Below, in pieces: positions 1-10,077 of a stretch of DNA of 64,000 nucleotides; position 1 is the first letter of the stretch, and every line of letters starts with the position of its first letter. Location: contig CACGVC010000002.1 in the NCBI GenBank assembly GCA_902576335.1, positions 62,001 through 126,000 of the forward strand, in the 5' to 3' direction. Position numbers and translations under genes: made by a program. Under the pieces are notes generated by a model, which saw only the letters and a list, made by a program, of their open reading frames with translations, made no database searches and was not told where the DNA came from. Source of the stretch: an uncultured Pelagibacteraceae bacterium. Lineage in GTDB: Bacteria; Pseudomonadota; Alphaproteobacteria; Pelagibacterales; Pelagibacteraceae.

Positions 1-1945
1 AACGAAAAGATTTAAAGGAGAGGATGATAAAGACAAAAAATCTAAGACAAGTGGCTTAAAAAAAAGAGATGTAAAATTAACTGTTTCCAGAGCGTTAAGT
101 GATGAAATAGAGACAAGAGAAAGAAGTTTAGCTTCTGTAAAAAGAGCAAGACAAAAAGAACTAAAAAATATAAATAAAGAGGATAGCAAAGAAAATCAAA
201 AACCTATTAAAAGGAATATAAATATTCCAGAAGCTATAACTGTAAGAGAGTTAGCCAATAGAATGGCTGAACAGTCTAGTAATGTAATTAAACATTTGTT
301 TGGAATGGGGGTTACAGTAACAATAAATCAAACATTAGCTGCTGATACTGCTGAGTATTTAGTAAAAGAATTTGGACATAATCCTATTAGGGAAGAAAAA
401 GCAGAGGAGATAATAAAGAAAATAAAAGACTCTCGAAATGAAAATTTAAAAAATAGAGCACCGATAATAACTGTAATGGGCCATGTTGACCATGGAAAAA
501 CTTCTGTTTTGGATGTTCTAAGAAGTGCCAATGTGGTTTCAGGAGAATTTGGTGGAATTACACAACATATTGGTGCTTACCAAATTAAAAGTGGTGATAA
601 TAATTTAACTTTTATTGATACTCCTGGACACGCTGCTTTTACTGAAATGCGTGCAAGAGGATCAAAATTGACTGATATTGTTGTTTTAGTAGTTGCAGCA
701 GATGATGGAGTTAAACCTCAAACAGTAGAGTCAATAAGACATGCCAAAGCTGCAAAAGTCCCTATAGTTGTGGCGATAAATAAATGTGATTTACCGGACG
801 CTGATCCTCAAAAAATAAAAAACCAGTTATTAGAACATGAGTTGATCGCTGAGGATTTATCTGGAGATACATTAATGGTTGAAATCTCTGCTAAAACAAA
901 AATGAATTTAGATAAATTGCTTGAAGCAATAACTTTACAAGCAGAAATTTTAGATTTAAAGACTGATTTTGACTCAAAAGCTACTGGAGTAGTTTTAGAA
1001 TCGAAAATTGATGTTGGAAGAGGTCCTGTCGCAAATATTATTGTAACCAGCGGCACCTTAAGAAAAGGAGACTTTTTTGTCAGTGGGATAAAATGGGGCA
1101 AAATAAGAGCTATCTTAAATGACAAAGGTGAAAATGTTGTAGAAGCGATTCCTTCAACTCCTGTAGAAATCTTGGGTATAAACGGTGCTGCTAAATCGGG
1201 GGATGATTTTATTGTTCTTGATAGTGAAAAAGAAGCAAAAACTCTCAGTGAGAATAGAACAGAGGAAAATAAAGACATTAAAAATCCGTTGTCCTTTGCA
1301 ACACAAGAATCAGCGTTTTCAAACAAATCATCTCAGGATTTAAATTTGATTATCAAATCAGACGTTCATGGGTCCTCTGAAGCTATAAAAAGTGCAATCA
1401 ATCAAATTAAACATGATGAGGTGAAACCAAAAATTATTTTAGCAGATATAGGAATGATAACAGAAACTGACGTTACTTTAGCTAAAGCGTCACAAGCTGT
1501 TTTAATAGCTTTTAATGTTAAACCAAGCAAAGAAGCAAAAAAACTGGCAGAAGATGAAAATATAAAGATCTCAACATATAACATAATCTATGAGGTACTG
1601 GACTTTGTTAAAAAAAGTATGTCAGGACTACTGGCTCCAGATGTGCAAGAAAGTATAACGGGCACAGCTCAAATTTTAGAAATATTTAAAGTATCTGGCG
1701 CAGGCAAAGTTGCAGGTTCTAAAGTAACAGAGGGTGAAATTCTTGCTAATTCCAGCGTAAGGATTATTAGAGACGGCACGATTATTTTCACTGGTAAAAT
1801 AGCGACAATATTTAGAGAAAAAAATCAAGTAAAACAGGTAGATATTGGCCAGGAATGTGGTATCGCACTCAAAGATTATATGGACTTTCAAAAAAATGAT
1901 ACAATTGAAGCTTTTAATGTTACATCTACAGAAAGGTCAATATAA
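1..1945 (+). CDS. infB: Translation initiation factor IF-2, 5' end outside window
   Basis: GTPase that brings initiator fMet-tRNA to the 30S subunit. The open frame runs in from the left edge (frame starts at base 2), so the ATG at 263 is internal. The visible part begins with a Lys-rich linker, then the IF2_N motif ([15 protein letters not shown]), the G domain with GHVDHGKT at about 475-500, the switch motif DTPGH near 617 and NKCD near 780, followed by domains II, III and IV. The stop TAA shares one base with the rbfA start, giving translational coupling in the usual infB-rbfA order. Family identity is beyond doubt; the true start cannot be seen. Confidence 0.97.
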   Translation, partial: TKRFKGEDDKDKKSKTSGLKKRDVKLTVSRALSDEIETRERSLASVKRARQKELKNINKEDSKENQKPIKRNINIPEAITVRELANRMAEQSSNVIKHLFGMGVTVTINQTLAADTAEYLVKEFGHNPIREEKAEEIIKKIKDSRNENLKNRAPIITVMGHVDHGKTSVLDVLRSANVVSGEFGGITQHIGAYQIKSGDNNLTFIDTPGHAAFTEMRARGSKLTDIVVLVVAADDGVKPQTVESIRHAKAAKVPIVVAINKCDLPDADPQKIKNQLLEHELIAEDLSGDTLMVEISAKTKMNLDKLLEAITLQAEILDLKTDFDSKATGVVLESKIDVGRGPVANIIVTSGTLRKGDFFVSGIKWGKIRAILNDKGENVVEAIPSTPVEILGINGAAKSGDDFIVLDSEKEAKTLSENRTEENKDIKNPLSFATQESAFSNKSSQDLNLIIKSDVHGSSEAIKSAINQIKHDEVKPKIILADIGMITETDVTLAKASQAVLIAFNVKPSKEAKKLAEDENIKISTYNIIYEVLDFVKKSMSGLLAPDVQESITGTAQILEIFKVSGAGKVAGSKVTEGEILANSSVRIIRDGTIIFTGKIATIFREKNQVKQVDIGQECGIALKDYMDFQKNDTIEAFNVTSTERSI

Positions 1946-2313
1946 TGGCTGATAGAATAGGAAAACAATTTACCCAGAGGCAACTTAGAGTTGGTGAAAT
2001 GATTAAACAGTCTTTGAGTATGATTTTTATAAGAAATGAGGCGAAAATTCCGAATTTAGAAACAAATAATATAACAGTAACAGAAGTTAGAATGAGTCAA
2101 GATTTGAAAATAGCTAAAGCATATGTATTACCATTAGGTGGTAAAGATGCTGATAAAACAATCGAAAAACTGAAAGAGTATTCTTTTTTAATAAGAAAAA
2201 TTTTGTCTCAAAAAATTATTGCAAAGTTTTTACCAAAAATCCTTTTTCGTAAAGATGAGTCTTTTGAATATGCAGAAAAAATTGAAAATTTAATTAAACA
2301 AACGAATAAGTAG
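1945..2313 (+). CDS. rbfA: 30S ribosome-binding factor A
   Basis: RbfA binds the 16S rRNA 5' region and helps late 30S maturation, especially under cold stress. The 122-residue product has the single KH-like fold of the family, with the characteristic run RMSQDLKIAKAYVLPL in the middle and a C-terminal RKDESFEYAEKIENLI helix. The length is typical. It starts on the last base of the infB stop and is followed after 10 bp by rpsO. In most proteobacteria truB lies between rbfA and rpsO; no truB frame fits here. Confidence 0.95.
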   Translation: MADRIGKQFTQRQLRVGEMIKQSLSMIFIRNEAKIPNLETNNITVTEVRMSQDLKIAKAYVLPLGGKDADKTIEKLKEYSFLIRKILSQKIIAKFLPKILFRKDESFEYAEKIENLIKQTNK

Positions 2314-2323
2314 GAAAATAAAT

Positions 2324-2572
2324 ATGAGCAAAAAATCATTAGAATTAGCTATTCATGATAAGGATACAGGATCATCTGAGATTCAAATAGCTTTATTAAC
2401 AGAAAAAATTGAGAATTTATCTAAACATATTAAGCAGTTTAAAAAAGATAAACACTCCTCAGTTGGCTTGCTGAAAGCAGTTAATAAGAGAAAAAAATTG
2501 TTAGATTACCTTAAAAAAAATAAGGTTGATTCTTACAAAAATGTACTGTCGAAATTGAAATTGAGAAAGTAA
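2324..2572 (+). CDS. rpsO: 30S ribosomal protein S15
   Basis: Primary-binding 30S protein that contacts 16S rRNA helices 20-22. The 82-residue product contains the diagnostic DTGSSEIQIALLTEKI segment and the KRKKLLDYLKK segment of S15. It is about seven residues shorter than the Escherichia coli protein, all at the N-terminus. A weak AG-rich Shine-Dalgarno-like run (tagga) lies about 10 bp before the ATG. It sits between rbfA and pnp, the classic rpsO-pnp arrangement. Confidence 0.95.
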   Translation: MSKKSLELAIHDKDTGSSEIQIALLTEKIENLSKHIKQFKKDKHSSVGLLKAVNKRKKLLDYLKKNKVDSYKNVLSKLKLRK

Positions 2573-2590
2573 AAATCAAAATAGATAGAA

Positions 2591-2629
2591 CGGAATGAAA
2601 CGAAACGAACGAAACGAAATGGAAATGAA
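2591..2629 (+). promoter_or_regulatory. Repetitive purine-rich leader of pnp
   Basis: The spacer between rpsO and pnp is built from near-repeats of GAAACGAA/GAAATGAA with almost no pyrimidines other than the C or T of each unit, running directly into the pnp ATG at 2630. It has no evident hairpin, unlike the RNase III-processed stem-loop of enterobacterial rpsO-pnp leaders. It may be an unstructured A/G-rich binding tract for ribosomal S1 or PNPase, or simply a slippage-grown repeat. The role is inference; the repeat itself is plain in the sequence. Confidence 0.45.
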
Positions 2630-4702
2630 ATGTTTAAAGTATATAAGAAGGAAATTGAAGTAGCAGGAAAGAAGATAAGTTTAGAAACAGGAAAAGTAGC
2701 AAGACAAGCAGACGGTGCAATAATCGCAACATGTGGAGAGACAGTTGTTTTAGCAACAGTGGTTGGAGCAAAAAAAGTAAATCCCGATGTTGATTATTTT
2801 CCACTGTCTGTAAATTACCAAGAAAAATACTATGCCGCTGGAAAAATTCCAGGTGGGTACTTCAAAAGAGAGGCAAGACCAACTGAAAGTGAAACATTAA
2901 TCTCCAGATTAATTGATAGACCAATCAGACCGTTATTTCCTGATGAATTTAAAAATGAGGTTCAGTTGTTACCAACTGTAATTTCTTATGATAAAGAAAA
3001 TGAAGCAGATATTTTATCAATTACAGCATCATCAGCAGCTTTAGCTATATCAGGAATGCCATTCATGGGTCCTGTTGGAGCTTCTAGGGTTGGTTTTATT
3101 GATGGAAAATATGTTTTAAATCCATCAAAAGCTGAGCTTGAAAAATCAAAATTAGATTTAGTTGTAGCGGGTACTAAAGATGCAGTGCTTATGGTTGAGT
3201 CTGAAGCGAACGGTTTAACAGAGGATGAGATGTTAAATGCAGTTAAATTTGGTCATGAAGGTTTTGTTCCTGTGATTGAAATGATTGAGGAACTTGCAAA
3301 AGAATGTAGAAAAACTGAATGGATCGTTGAAAAGAAAGACCTATCAGAAGTTAAGAAAAAACTTGAGGGAACTTTTACAGAAGATCTTAAAAAAGCTTTT
3401 GCGACAAGAGACAAACAAGATAGATCAAATCAAATTTCAGAAATTACTGACAAAGCTAAAAAAATTTATGAGGAAGATGAAAATTACACAGATCTTGATG
3501 TTAATTCTGAACTTAAAAAAATAGAAAAATCAATTGTTAGAACAGACATTTTAAAAAATAAGAATAGAATTGATGGTAGAGGATTATCCGATGTAAGGCC
3601 TATATCTTGTGAAGTTGGTGTTCTACCACGAACCCATGGTTCTGCTTTATTTACCAGAGGTGAAACACAGGCAATTGTGACAGCTACTTTAGGTACATCG
3701 GATGATGAGCAAAGAATTGAAAGTTTAGATGGATTACAAAGAGAAAGATTTATGCTACACTATAACTTTCCACCTTTTTCAGTTGGAGAAACAGGAAGAA
3801 TTGGAACTGGTAGAAGAGAAATAGGGCATGGTAAATTAGCGTGGAGAGCTATTCATTCTTCATTACCGTCAAAAGAGGCATTTCCTTATACCTTTAGAGT
3901 AGTATCTGAAATTACCGAGTCTAATGGATCGTCATCAATGGCTACTGTTTGTGGTACATCATTAGCATTAATGGATGCAGGTGTGCCGATTAAAGAACCA
4001 GTTGCAGGTATAGCAATGGGATTAATCAAAGAAGGTGATGATTTTAGTGTATTATCAGATATTTTAGGTGATGAAGATCATTTAGGTGACATGGACTTTA
4101 AAGTTGCTGGAACTAAAGATGGAATTACTTCTCTTCAAATGGATATCAAAATTACGGGTATTACATTTGAAATCATGGAGCAGGCATTAAGCCAAGCTAA
4201 AGATGGAAGAGTTCATATATTAGGTGAAATGAATAAAGCATTATCAGCTTCAAGAGCTGATGTTGGAAAACACACTCCAAAAATGGAAAAAATTAATGTT
4301 GATAAAAAAGATATTGCTGCAGTGATTGGAAAAGGTGGAGCAACTATAAGAGAGATAGTTGAAAAATCAGGTGCTAAGGTCGACGTGAATGATGAGGGTA
4401 TAGTAACGGTTGCTGCTCCTGACGAAGAGTCAAGAAATATTGCTATGCAAATGATCAAAGATATCACTGCCAAAGCTGAGTTAAATAAAATTTATTCTGG
4501 AAAAGTAATGAAGATTATGGAATTTGGTGCATTTGTTAATTTCCTAGGAAAGCAAGACGGACTTGTTCATATTTCAGAACTTGCAGATAAAAGAGTTGCT
4601 AAAGTAACTGATGTTGTCAAAGAAGGCGATGAAGTAAAAGTTAAAGTAATTGGTTTTGATAGAGGAAAGGTGAAACTATCTATTAAACAAGCTTTGGTTT
4701 AA
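2630..4702 (+). CDS. pnp: Polyribonucleotide nucleotidyltransferase (PNPase)
   Basis: Phosphorolytic 3'-5' exoribonuclease and RNA polymerising enzyme, trimeric, usually part of the degradosome. The 690-residue protein has two RNase PH cores (residues about 10-220 and 310-540), the helical linker, a KH domain around 550-610 ([13 protein letters not shown]) and a C-terminal S1 domain ([15 protein letters not shown]). FFXGXGXRE-like motifs are visible at [10 protein letters not shown] and [10 protein letters not shown]. The length is normal. It follows rpsO with a 57-bp purine-rich spacer and is probably co-transcribed with it. Confidence 0.97.
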   Translation: MFKVYKKEIEVAGKKISLETGKVARQADGAIIATCGETVVLATVVGAKKVNPDVDYFPLSVNYQEKYYAAGKIPGGYFKREARPTESETLISRLIDRPIRPLFPDEFKNEVQLLPTVISYDKENEADILSITASSAALAISGMPFMGPVGASRVGFIDGKYVLNPSKAELEKSKLDLVVAGTKDAVLMVESEANGLTEDEMLNAVKFGHEGFVPVIEMIEELAKECRKTEWIVEKKDLSEVKKKLEGTFTEDLKKAFATRDKQDRSNQISEITDKAKKIYEEDENYTDLDVNSELKKIEKSIVRTDILKNKNRIDGRGLSDVRPISCEVGVLPRTHGSALFTRGETQAIVTATLGTSDDEQRIESLDGLQRERFMLHYNFPPFSVGETGRIGTGRREIGHGKLAWRAIHSSLPSKEAFPYTFRVVSEITESNGSSSMATVCGTSLALMDAGVPIKEPVAGIAMGLIKEGDDFSVLSDILGDEDHLGDMDFKVAGTKDGITSLQMDIKITGITFEIMEQALSQAKDGRVHILGEMNKALSASRADVGKHTPKMEKINVDKKDIAAVIGKGGATIREIVEKSGAKVDVNDEGIVTVAAPDEESRNIAMQMIKDITAKAELNKIYSGKVMKIMEFGAFVNFLGKQDGLVHISELADKRVAKVTDVVKEGDEVKVKVIGFDRGKVKLSIKQALV

Positions 4703-4743
4703 TATGTAAAATTGAAAAATTATTAAAATAATTAGATTATTTT

Positions 4744-6984
4744 ATGAGAATAGCTGTTTTGAGTTTAATAATTTTTATCTTTCTTTTAAACGGTAATAAA
4801 GCTTATTCGGGCACAGTTACTATGCCTTCAACTTTAACAACTGATACAACTGATTTCGTTTTATTATCAAGTTCAGGAACAACACCTAGTATTAGCGGTT
4901 ATACAGGAACTCTCCTCGTTTCAGCAGTAGCATCGGATGGAAATATAAAGGTAACTTCTGTTACAAATCTAATGCAGGCACAGGGCTATTGTGATTATAC
5001 AAGTGATAATTCAAGTGTCCCTTCTAAGTGTACAGGTAGTTCTCTTACTGAAATAGGTTTTAGAGGAACTCAAGATGATATTAATAACGCACTTGCAACA
5101 TTATCATTTAAAGGCGATGGCGTTGCTGGATCTCCTACTATTACTGTTGCTGTAACTCCAGCTGGTACTAATTATTTTTCAGGAAATGGTCATTACTATG
5201 AACTTGTAACTGGAACTATTAATTGGGAAGACGCAAAAACTGCTGCAGAAGCTTCAACTTACTTAGGTCTTACAGGTTATCTCGTAACAATTACAAGTGA
5301 AGCTGAGAATAATTTTATTAAAAATAAAATTGGTACCAATACTTGGATTGGTGGATCTGATGATGCAACACATACATCTAATACACATCCAGCTATAAGT
5401 CTTGATTTAGGACAAGGTACTGCTCTAGCAGGAGAAGGTACATGGGAATGGGTTTCAGGACCTGAAAACGGAAAGACTTTTTTTTGTCAAGTAGCAATTG
5501 AGAGTGCAACACCAGGAGTTAATAAGGCAGATCCTGCACATGAGGATTGCACAGTTGCATCAGGTTATTCTTATGCAAATTGGTTAACTGATGAACCTAA
5601 CGATCACCCATCTGCAGAAGACGGGGATGAAAATTGTGCTCATATGTACGGTTCTCCATCAGGCAGAAAAGGTAAATGGAATGACTTACATTGCACAAAT
5701 GATACAACTGGAGCGTATGTAATTGAATATGGTGGAACAGCTGGTGAAAGTGCAACAGTAAGTGGTCAAACAACATTAACAATTAATTCAACAGAGGCTA
5801 GCGGCAGTACTTACACTGCGTTCAATGATAAACAAGTAAGTGGAATGGTAAACGCACAAACAGAGCATGCTAAGAGATTTATGTTTAATACTACCAATCA
5901 AGTCATGCGTAGAATGGAACAGTTTAGAAGAGTTGGAATTAATAAATCAACTCGAATTAAAGATATGAAATTGACTCTTTCTAATCAAAATAATTACAAA
6001 GAACAAATACCTCCAGAATTCTTTGATCATTACATTGATAAATATAAGAATTTATCTGCAAAAAATATTGATGATTTAATTAGTGAACTACCATTAACAA
6101 AATATTTAAAAGAAAATTATAATATGACGCCAAAAGATTGGGCGTTTTGGACAGCTGGATCAATTAATAAAGGTAGACTTAATCTTAACTCAGGCGGTGA
6201 TTTAGGAATAATTAATAGAACTGAAAGTTTTTTAGTAGGTGCAGACGTTAACTATGATAAAGGTTCTTTATTTGGACTTGTTTTAAAGCATGAAGATGAT
6301 CGATCTAATATAGGCACCAAGAATAGTACTAAGTTTTTAGCAAGATCTGATAATTTTTCATTATACAATACCTGGCAAGGATCTGAAAAAAATTATATTG
6401 ATTCTTTCTTGGGATTTGGAAAAACTACTTACGCTACAACACGTGTTGTCGATACCTCAAATCCTTCTAACGTTGTTAAAGGTAAATTTAGTGCAAATCA
6501 AGTTTTTGGTTCTGTTAAATATAATTTTAAGAATGTCCATAAAAATTATAAATTTCACAATTATTCCAAATTTGATTTTGGTTTTGTAAATTTTGATGGA
6601 TATTCTGAGACAGGTAGCAGTAGTTCAAAGCTAAAATTTAATAAAAGAGAACTTGAAACATCATCAATTTCTTTAGGATCTGCTGTTGAGAAAGAAATTT
6701 ATCTTACCGACTCATTATTTATACCTTATTTTAAGTTAGATTTTAATAAAGACCTTACAGATGGATCAGATATACGAGCCAACTATGTTGGAAATACAAC
6801 CATATATAACACTACTATTGATAAAAACTTTAGCTCAATGATTATCTTGGAAACTGGATTTGATTGGTTTTTAGATAATGGCTGGAATATTAAATCTGTA
6901 TTGAGTAGAATTGATAAAGATGGTGTTGGACACGAAAACTTAATAGAGTTAAGAGCTGTTAAATCAAGACAAAACTTATATTAA
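4744..6984 (+). CDS. Secreted C-type lectin domain protein with C-terminal autotransporter-like beta-barrel
   Basis: The 746-residue product starts with a signal peptide (residues 1-22, hydrophobic core LSLIIFIFLLNG, cleavage near AYS-G). Residues about 23-140 form a Ser/Thr-rich beta domain. Residues about 145-330 read as a C-type lectin-like domain: WIGG at 201-204, an EPN sugar-type motif at 284-286, WND at 312-314 and paired cysteines (C298, C317). A linker of charged helices follows. Residues about 455-746 alternate Gly/aromatic beta strands like an autotransporter barrel and end in an aromatic residue. It is probably an outer-membrane protein displaying a Ca-dependent sugar-binding domain. 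The lectin call is good; the barrel call is inferred from composition. It converges on fabI with a 2-bp gap. Confidence 0.75.
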   Translation: MRIAVLSLIIFIFLLNGNKAYSGTVTMPSTLTTDTTDFVLLSSSGTTPSISGYTGTLLVSAVASDGNIKVTSVTNLMQAQGYCDYTSDNSSVPSKCTGSSLTEIGFRGTQDDINNALATLSFKGDGVAGSPTITVAVTPAGTNYFSGNGHYYELVTGTINWEDAKTAAEASTYLGLTGYLVTITSEAENNFIKNKIGTNTWIGGSDDATHTSNTHPAISLDLGQGTALAGEGTWEWVSGPENGKTFFCQVAIESATPGVNKADPAHEDCTVASGYSYANWLTDEPNDHPSAEDGDENCAHMYGSPSGRKGKWNDLHCTNDTTGAYVIEYGGTAGESATVSGQTTLTINSTEASGSTYTAFNDKQVSGMVNAQTEHAKRFMFNTTNQVMRRMEQFRRVGINKSTRIKDMKLTLSNQNNYKEQIPPEFFDHYIDKYKNLSAKNIDDLISELPLTKYLKENYNMTPKDWAFWTAGSINKGRLNLNSGGDLGIINRTESFLVGADVNYDKGSLFGLVLKHEDDRSNIGTKNSTKFLARSDNFSLYNTWQGSEKNYIDSFLGFGKTTYATTRVVDTSNPSNVVKGKFSANQVFGSVKYNFKNVHKNYKFHNYSKFDFGFVNFDGYSETGSSSSKLKFNKRELETSSISLGSAVEKEIYLTDSLFIPYFKLDFNKDLTDGSDIRANYVGNTTIYNTTIDKNFSSMIILETGFDWFLDNGWNIKSVLSRIDKDGVGHENLIELRAVKSRQNLY

Positions 6985-6986
6985 AA

Positions 6987-7772
6987 TTAAGTTATATTTT
7001 TTGGATCAGGCATTCCTACTTTATTATAGCCAGCATCAACATAGTGAATTTCACCAGTAACACCATTTGCAAGATCGCTTAAAAGATATAATGCTGAATT
7101 CCCAACATCATAAATATCAACATTTCTTTTTAGGAATGAATGGTCTTCATTCCATTTATATAAAAATTTCGCATCTCCAATAGCAGAAGCTGCTAAGGTT
7201 TTGATGGGTCCAGCGCTTATCGCATTAACTCTCAGGCCTTTGGCACCCAAATCTCTAGCTAAGTATTTTACACTAGCCTCAAGAGCTGATTTACACACAC
7301 CCATCACGTTATAATTCGGAATAGCTTTAGTAGACTCGTAAGTTAAAGTTAATAAACTTCCACCTTGTTTCATCACTTTTGATGCTTCTTTTGCAACTTC
7401 TGTAAATGAAAAACATGAAATTAACATACTTCTTAAAAAGTTTTCTCTACTTGTATTTAAATATTCACCTGATAACTCTGATTTATCTGAAAATGCAACT
7501 GCATGGACTACAAAATCAATTTCTCCCCATTGAGATTTAATATCCTCAAATAATTTTACTACCTCTTCTTTTTTTTCAACATCACAGCTAAAAGTTGCTT
7601 TTGAATTTAATTTTTCTGCTAAAGGGATTACTCTTTTTTTAAGAGCATCACCTAAATATGTAAATGCTAATTCAGCTCCAGCCTCTGAAAGTTTCTGAGA
7701 AATACCCCAAGCAATAGATCTTTCATTAGCAACTCCCATGATTAATCCTTTTTTACCTTTCATCAAGCTCAT
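6987..7772 (-). CDS. fabI: Enoyl-ACP reductase (NADH), FabI type
   Basis: Reduces trans-2-enoyl-ACP in the last step of each fatty-acid elongation cycle. The 261-residue short-chain dehydrogenase shows the FabI dinucleotide motif GVANERSIAWG near the N-terminus and the catalytic pair Y145 and Y154-x6-K161. The length is typical. It lies directly downstream of fabB, with fabA before that. This fabA-fabB-fabI order beside irr is typical of alphaproteobacteria and supplies unsaturated fatty acids. Confidence 0.95.
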   Translation of the reverse strand: MSLMKGKKGLIMGVANERSIAWGISQKLSEAGAELAFTYLGDALKKRVIPLAEKLNSKATFSCDVEKKEEVVKLFEDIKSQWGEIDFVVHAVAFSDKSELSGEYLNTSRENFLRSMLISCFSFTEVAKEASKVMKQGGSLLTLTYESTKAIPNYNVMGVCKSALEASVKYLARDLGAKGLRVNAISAGPIKTLAASAIGDAKFLYKWNEDHSFLKRNVDIYDVGNSALYLLSDLANGVTGEIHYVDAGYNKVGMPDPKNIT

Positions 7773-7774
7773 GA

Positions 7775-8986
7775 TTAAACCTTTTCAAAAATAAGTGCAG
7801 CATTAGTTCCACCGAAACCAAAACTGTTTGACATAACCGCATTTAAAGAAACATTTTGCTCTGATTTTTCAACAATTGGAAATTTTTTAGCTTCCTCGTC
7901 CATTTCTTTGATATTAGCTGAACCAGCAATAAAATTATTTTTCATCATAATCAGACAATATATCGCCTCGTGCACCGACGCTGCTCCCAAAGGGTGACCT
8001 GATAAAGATTTTGTTGAGCTAATTTTCGGAATTTGTGCACCAAAAGTCTCTTTTACAGCGTTTAATTCTGTTATGTCTCCAACAGGAGTAGATGTTCCAT
8101 GTGTATTAATATAATCAATTTTATTTTTTGCTGTTGCCATTGCCATCTTCATACATCTTACAGCTCCTTCGCCAGATGGAGCTACCATATCATAACCATC
8201 TGAAGTTGCTCCATATCCAGTGAGTTCAGCATATATTTTGGCACCTCTTGCTTTAGCATGCTCATATTCCTCGAGCACTAATACTCCGCCCCCACCAGCA
8301 ATAACAAAACCATCTCTTGTTTTATCATAAGCTCTTGAGGCAGCTTCAGGCGTATCGTTATATTTTGAGGACAAAGCTGTCATTGCATCAAACATAGCAG
8401 TCATGGCCCAATGAATTTCCTCACTCCCACCGGCGAAGACAATATCTTGCTTTCCCATTTGAATTAGCTCCATAGAATTCCCTATACAATGCCCACTAGT
8501 TGCACAAGCTGAGCTCATTGTATAATTTGTACCTTTTATTTTAAAAGGTACAGCTAGAGTAGCTGAAGCAGTGCTTGCCATTGTTCTTGGAACAATAAAC
8601 GGCCCCATAAGTTTTGGAGTTTTAGCTCTAGTTTTATCTGCAGCCAAAATCACATTTTCAATCGACGGGCCACCTGAGCCCATTACTATTCCAGTTTTAA
8701 AATTACTTACCTCATTCTCCTCAAGACCTGAGTCTGCGATAGCCTCTTTCATTGCAATATAATTATATGCTGAGCCTGATCCCATAAACCTTATTGTTTT
8801 TCTATCAATAAAATCCTCAAGTTTTATATTTGGTTTACCGTGAATATGACTTTTAAGATTATGTTCTTTATACTCTGGACTGAAAGATATTCCAGACTTT
8901 GAGTTTAAGAGAGAATGATATACCTCATCTTGGTTGTTTCCTAGACACGAAACAACTCCTAAACCAGTAATTACGACTCTTTTCAT
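7775..8986 (-). CDS. fabB: Beta-ketoacyl-ACP synthase I
   Basis: Condensing enzyme that elongates acyl-ACP, including the cis-unsaturated branch opened by FabA. The 403-residue thiolase-fold protein has the nucleophile C161 in the segment SSACATSGH, the two active-site histidines in [11 protein letters not shown] and [13 protein letters not shown], and a C-terminal [10 protein letters not shown]. The FabB rather than FabF assignment rests on length, the fabA neighbour and the opening [10 protein letters not shown]. It shares one base with the fabA stop and is 2 bp from fabI, so all three are one transcription unit. Confidence 0.94.
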   Translation of the reverse strand: MKRVVITGLGVVSCLGNNQDEVYHSLLNSKSGISFSPEYKEHNLKSHIHGKPNIKLEDFIDRKTIRFMGSGSAYNYIAMKEAIADSGLEENEVSNFKTGIVMGSGGPSIENVILAADKTRAKTPKLMGPFIVPRTMASTASATLAVPFKIKGTNYTMSSACATSGHCIGNSMELIQMGKQDIVFAGGSEEIHWAMTAMFDAMTALSSKYNDTPEAASRAYDKTRDGFVIAGGGGVLVLEEYEHAKARGAKIYAELTGYGATSDGYDMVAPSGEGAVRCMKMAMATAKNKIDYINTHGTSTPVGDITELNAVKETFGAQIPKISSTKSLSGHPLGAASVHEAIYCLIMMKNNFIAGSANIKEMDEEAKKFPIVEKSEQNVSLNAVMSNSFGFGGTNAALIFEKV

Positions 8987-9486
8987 TATTTAAATAATCC
9001 TACTTTTAAATTGTCTGCTGAATAAATTTTTTTATCATCGGCTAAAACCATACCATTAGCAAGACCAACAGTAGTGCCTCCAGGAGACATGATTTTTTTC
9101 ATATCAATTTCATATTTTACTAATTTTATATTTTGCAAAACTTCTCCAGTAAATTTCACTGTACCTACACCCAAAGCTCTTCCTTTTCCTGGATTTCCAA
9201 TCCAACCTAAGAAAAAACCTACTAACTGCCACATAGCATCAAGACCAAGACAGCCAGGCATAACAGGATCTTCTTTAAAGTGACAATCAAAAAACCAAAG
9301 ATTTTTTTTTATATCTAATTCAGCTTTTAAAGAACCTTTTTTAAATGCTCCTTTGTCATCATTAATTTCTGTAATTCTATCAAACATCAGCATTGGTGGA
9401 AGTGGTAATTTAGCATTACCTGGGCCAAATAATTTTCCTTCTCCACAATTTATAAGTTCATCATACGAGTATGAGTTTTTTTTCAT
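8986..9486 (-). CDS. fabA: 3-hydroxydecanoyl-ACP dehydratase/isomerase
   Basis: Dehydrates 3-hydroxydecanoyl-ACP and isomerises trans-2 to cis-3-decenoyl-ACP, the branch point for anaerobic unsaturated fatty-acid synthesis. The 166-residue hot-dog protein carries the catalytic H69 and D83 in the segments [15 protein letters not shown] and GLDAMWQ. It is first in the fabA-fabB-fabI operon and diverges from irr. The shared 94-bp intergenic region holds a near-perfect Irr operator 60 bp upstream of its ATG. Confidence 0.95.
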   Translation of the reverse strand: MKKNSYSYDELINCGEGKLFGPGNAKLPLPPMLMFDRITEINDDKGAFKKGSLKAELDIKKNLWFFDCHFKEDPVMPGCLGLDAMWQLVGFFLGWIGNPGKGRALGVGTVKFTGEVLQNIKLVKYEIDMKKIMSPGGTTVGLANGMVLADDKKIYSADNLKVGLFK

Positions 9487-9545
9487 AAAATTGAGTATCC
9501 TTATTTACTTGATTTTACCATTATATAATATAAATTTAATCTTAG

Positions 9546-9562
9546 TTTAGAATAATTTTAAA
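9546..9562. promoter_or_regulatory. Irr operator (iron control element) between fabA and irr
   Basis: The sequence TTTAGAATAATTTTAAA matches the alphaproteobacterial iron control element TTTAGAA-N3-TTCTAAA at 13 of 14 defined positions. It ends 18 bp before the GTG of irr and lies 60 bp from the fabA ATG, so Irr could autoregulate and could also influence the fab operon. The match is read directly; binding by the adjacent Irr is inference supported by the gene context. Confidence 0.7.
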
Positions 9563-9580
9563 TAACAATACGGTTAAAAA

Positions 9581-9979
9581 GTGAAATATATCGATAAATT
9601 AAGAAATTCTGGATTAAGACCAACTAAACAAAGACTTCAAATATGTGAGGTTTTATTTGACACAGAAAAGACATTTCATTTCACGATTAATGAGCTGGAT
9701 CATAAAATTAAGAAGCAAAAAAATAGTAAAATTTCATTAGCAACAATATATAATACCGTTCATGCTTTTGAAAAAAAAGGGTACCTAAAACAAATTCCAA
9801 TAAATTCAAGTCAGACCTATTTTGATACAAATGTTACTGACCATCATCATTTTTATGACTTAAAAGATGATAAATTAATTGATTTAAAAAATTCAGATGT
9901 AGGACCTATAAATATTTTAAAAAAAATTAATGGTAAAAAAATTAAATCTGTCGAAGTTTTGGTAAAATTAGAAGATTAA
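9581..9979 (+). CDS. irr: Fur-family iron response regulator Irr
   Basis: Transcription factor that in alphaproteobacteria senses heme status and controls iron genes. The 132-residue protein has the Fur winged helix (GLRPTKQRLQICEVL; SLATIYNTVHAFEKKGYLK) and the HHH signature at 88-90 (TDHHHFYD) that marks Irr rather than Fur, Mur or Zur. It lacks the N-terminal Cys-Pro heme-regulatory motif of Bradyrhizobium Irr and any C-terminal CxxC zinc pair, like the shorter Irr proteins. The start is GTG. The position beside fabA matches the rhizobial irr-fabA arrangement. Candidate Irr operators precede both this gene and katG. Confidence 0.88.
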   Translation: MKYIDKLRNSGLRPTKQRLQICEVLFDTEKTFHFTINELDHKIKKQKNSKISLATIYNTVHAFEKKGYLKQIPINSSQTYFDTNVTDHHHFYDLKDDKLIDLKNSDVGPINILKKINGKKIKSVEVLVKLED

Positions 9980-10022
9980 GTTTCCAATTAATTAAGCGTC
10001 ATTTTAAACCAATTGACACTTA

Positions 10023-10039
10023 TTTAGAATCATTATAAA
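10023..10039. promoter_or_regulatory. Irr operator (iron control element) upstream of katG
   Basis: TTTAGAATCATTATAAA matches TTTAGAA-N3-TTCTAAA at 13 of 14 defined positions, 38 bp before the katG ATG. The position would overlap or flank the promoter. As KatG is a heme enzyme, control by a heme/iron-responsive regulator encoded immediately upstream makes sense. The motif is seen; the regulatory effect is inferred. Confidence 0.7.
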
Positions 10040-10077
10040 CTACTTAAATCAATCTGAATTATAGGGGAACATAAAAA

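Noticed and set aside
808..1326. Long open frame antisense to infB, and similar antisense or shifted frames inside other genes
   Set aside because: They lie wholly within strongly conserved genes, have no family features and no ribosome-binding sites; such shadows are expected in AT-rich coding DNA.
4703..4743. Terminator after pnp
   Set aside because: The only symmetric element is AATTATT-AA-AATAATT, all A/T with a two-base loop and no T-run.
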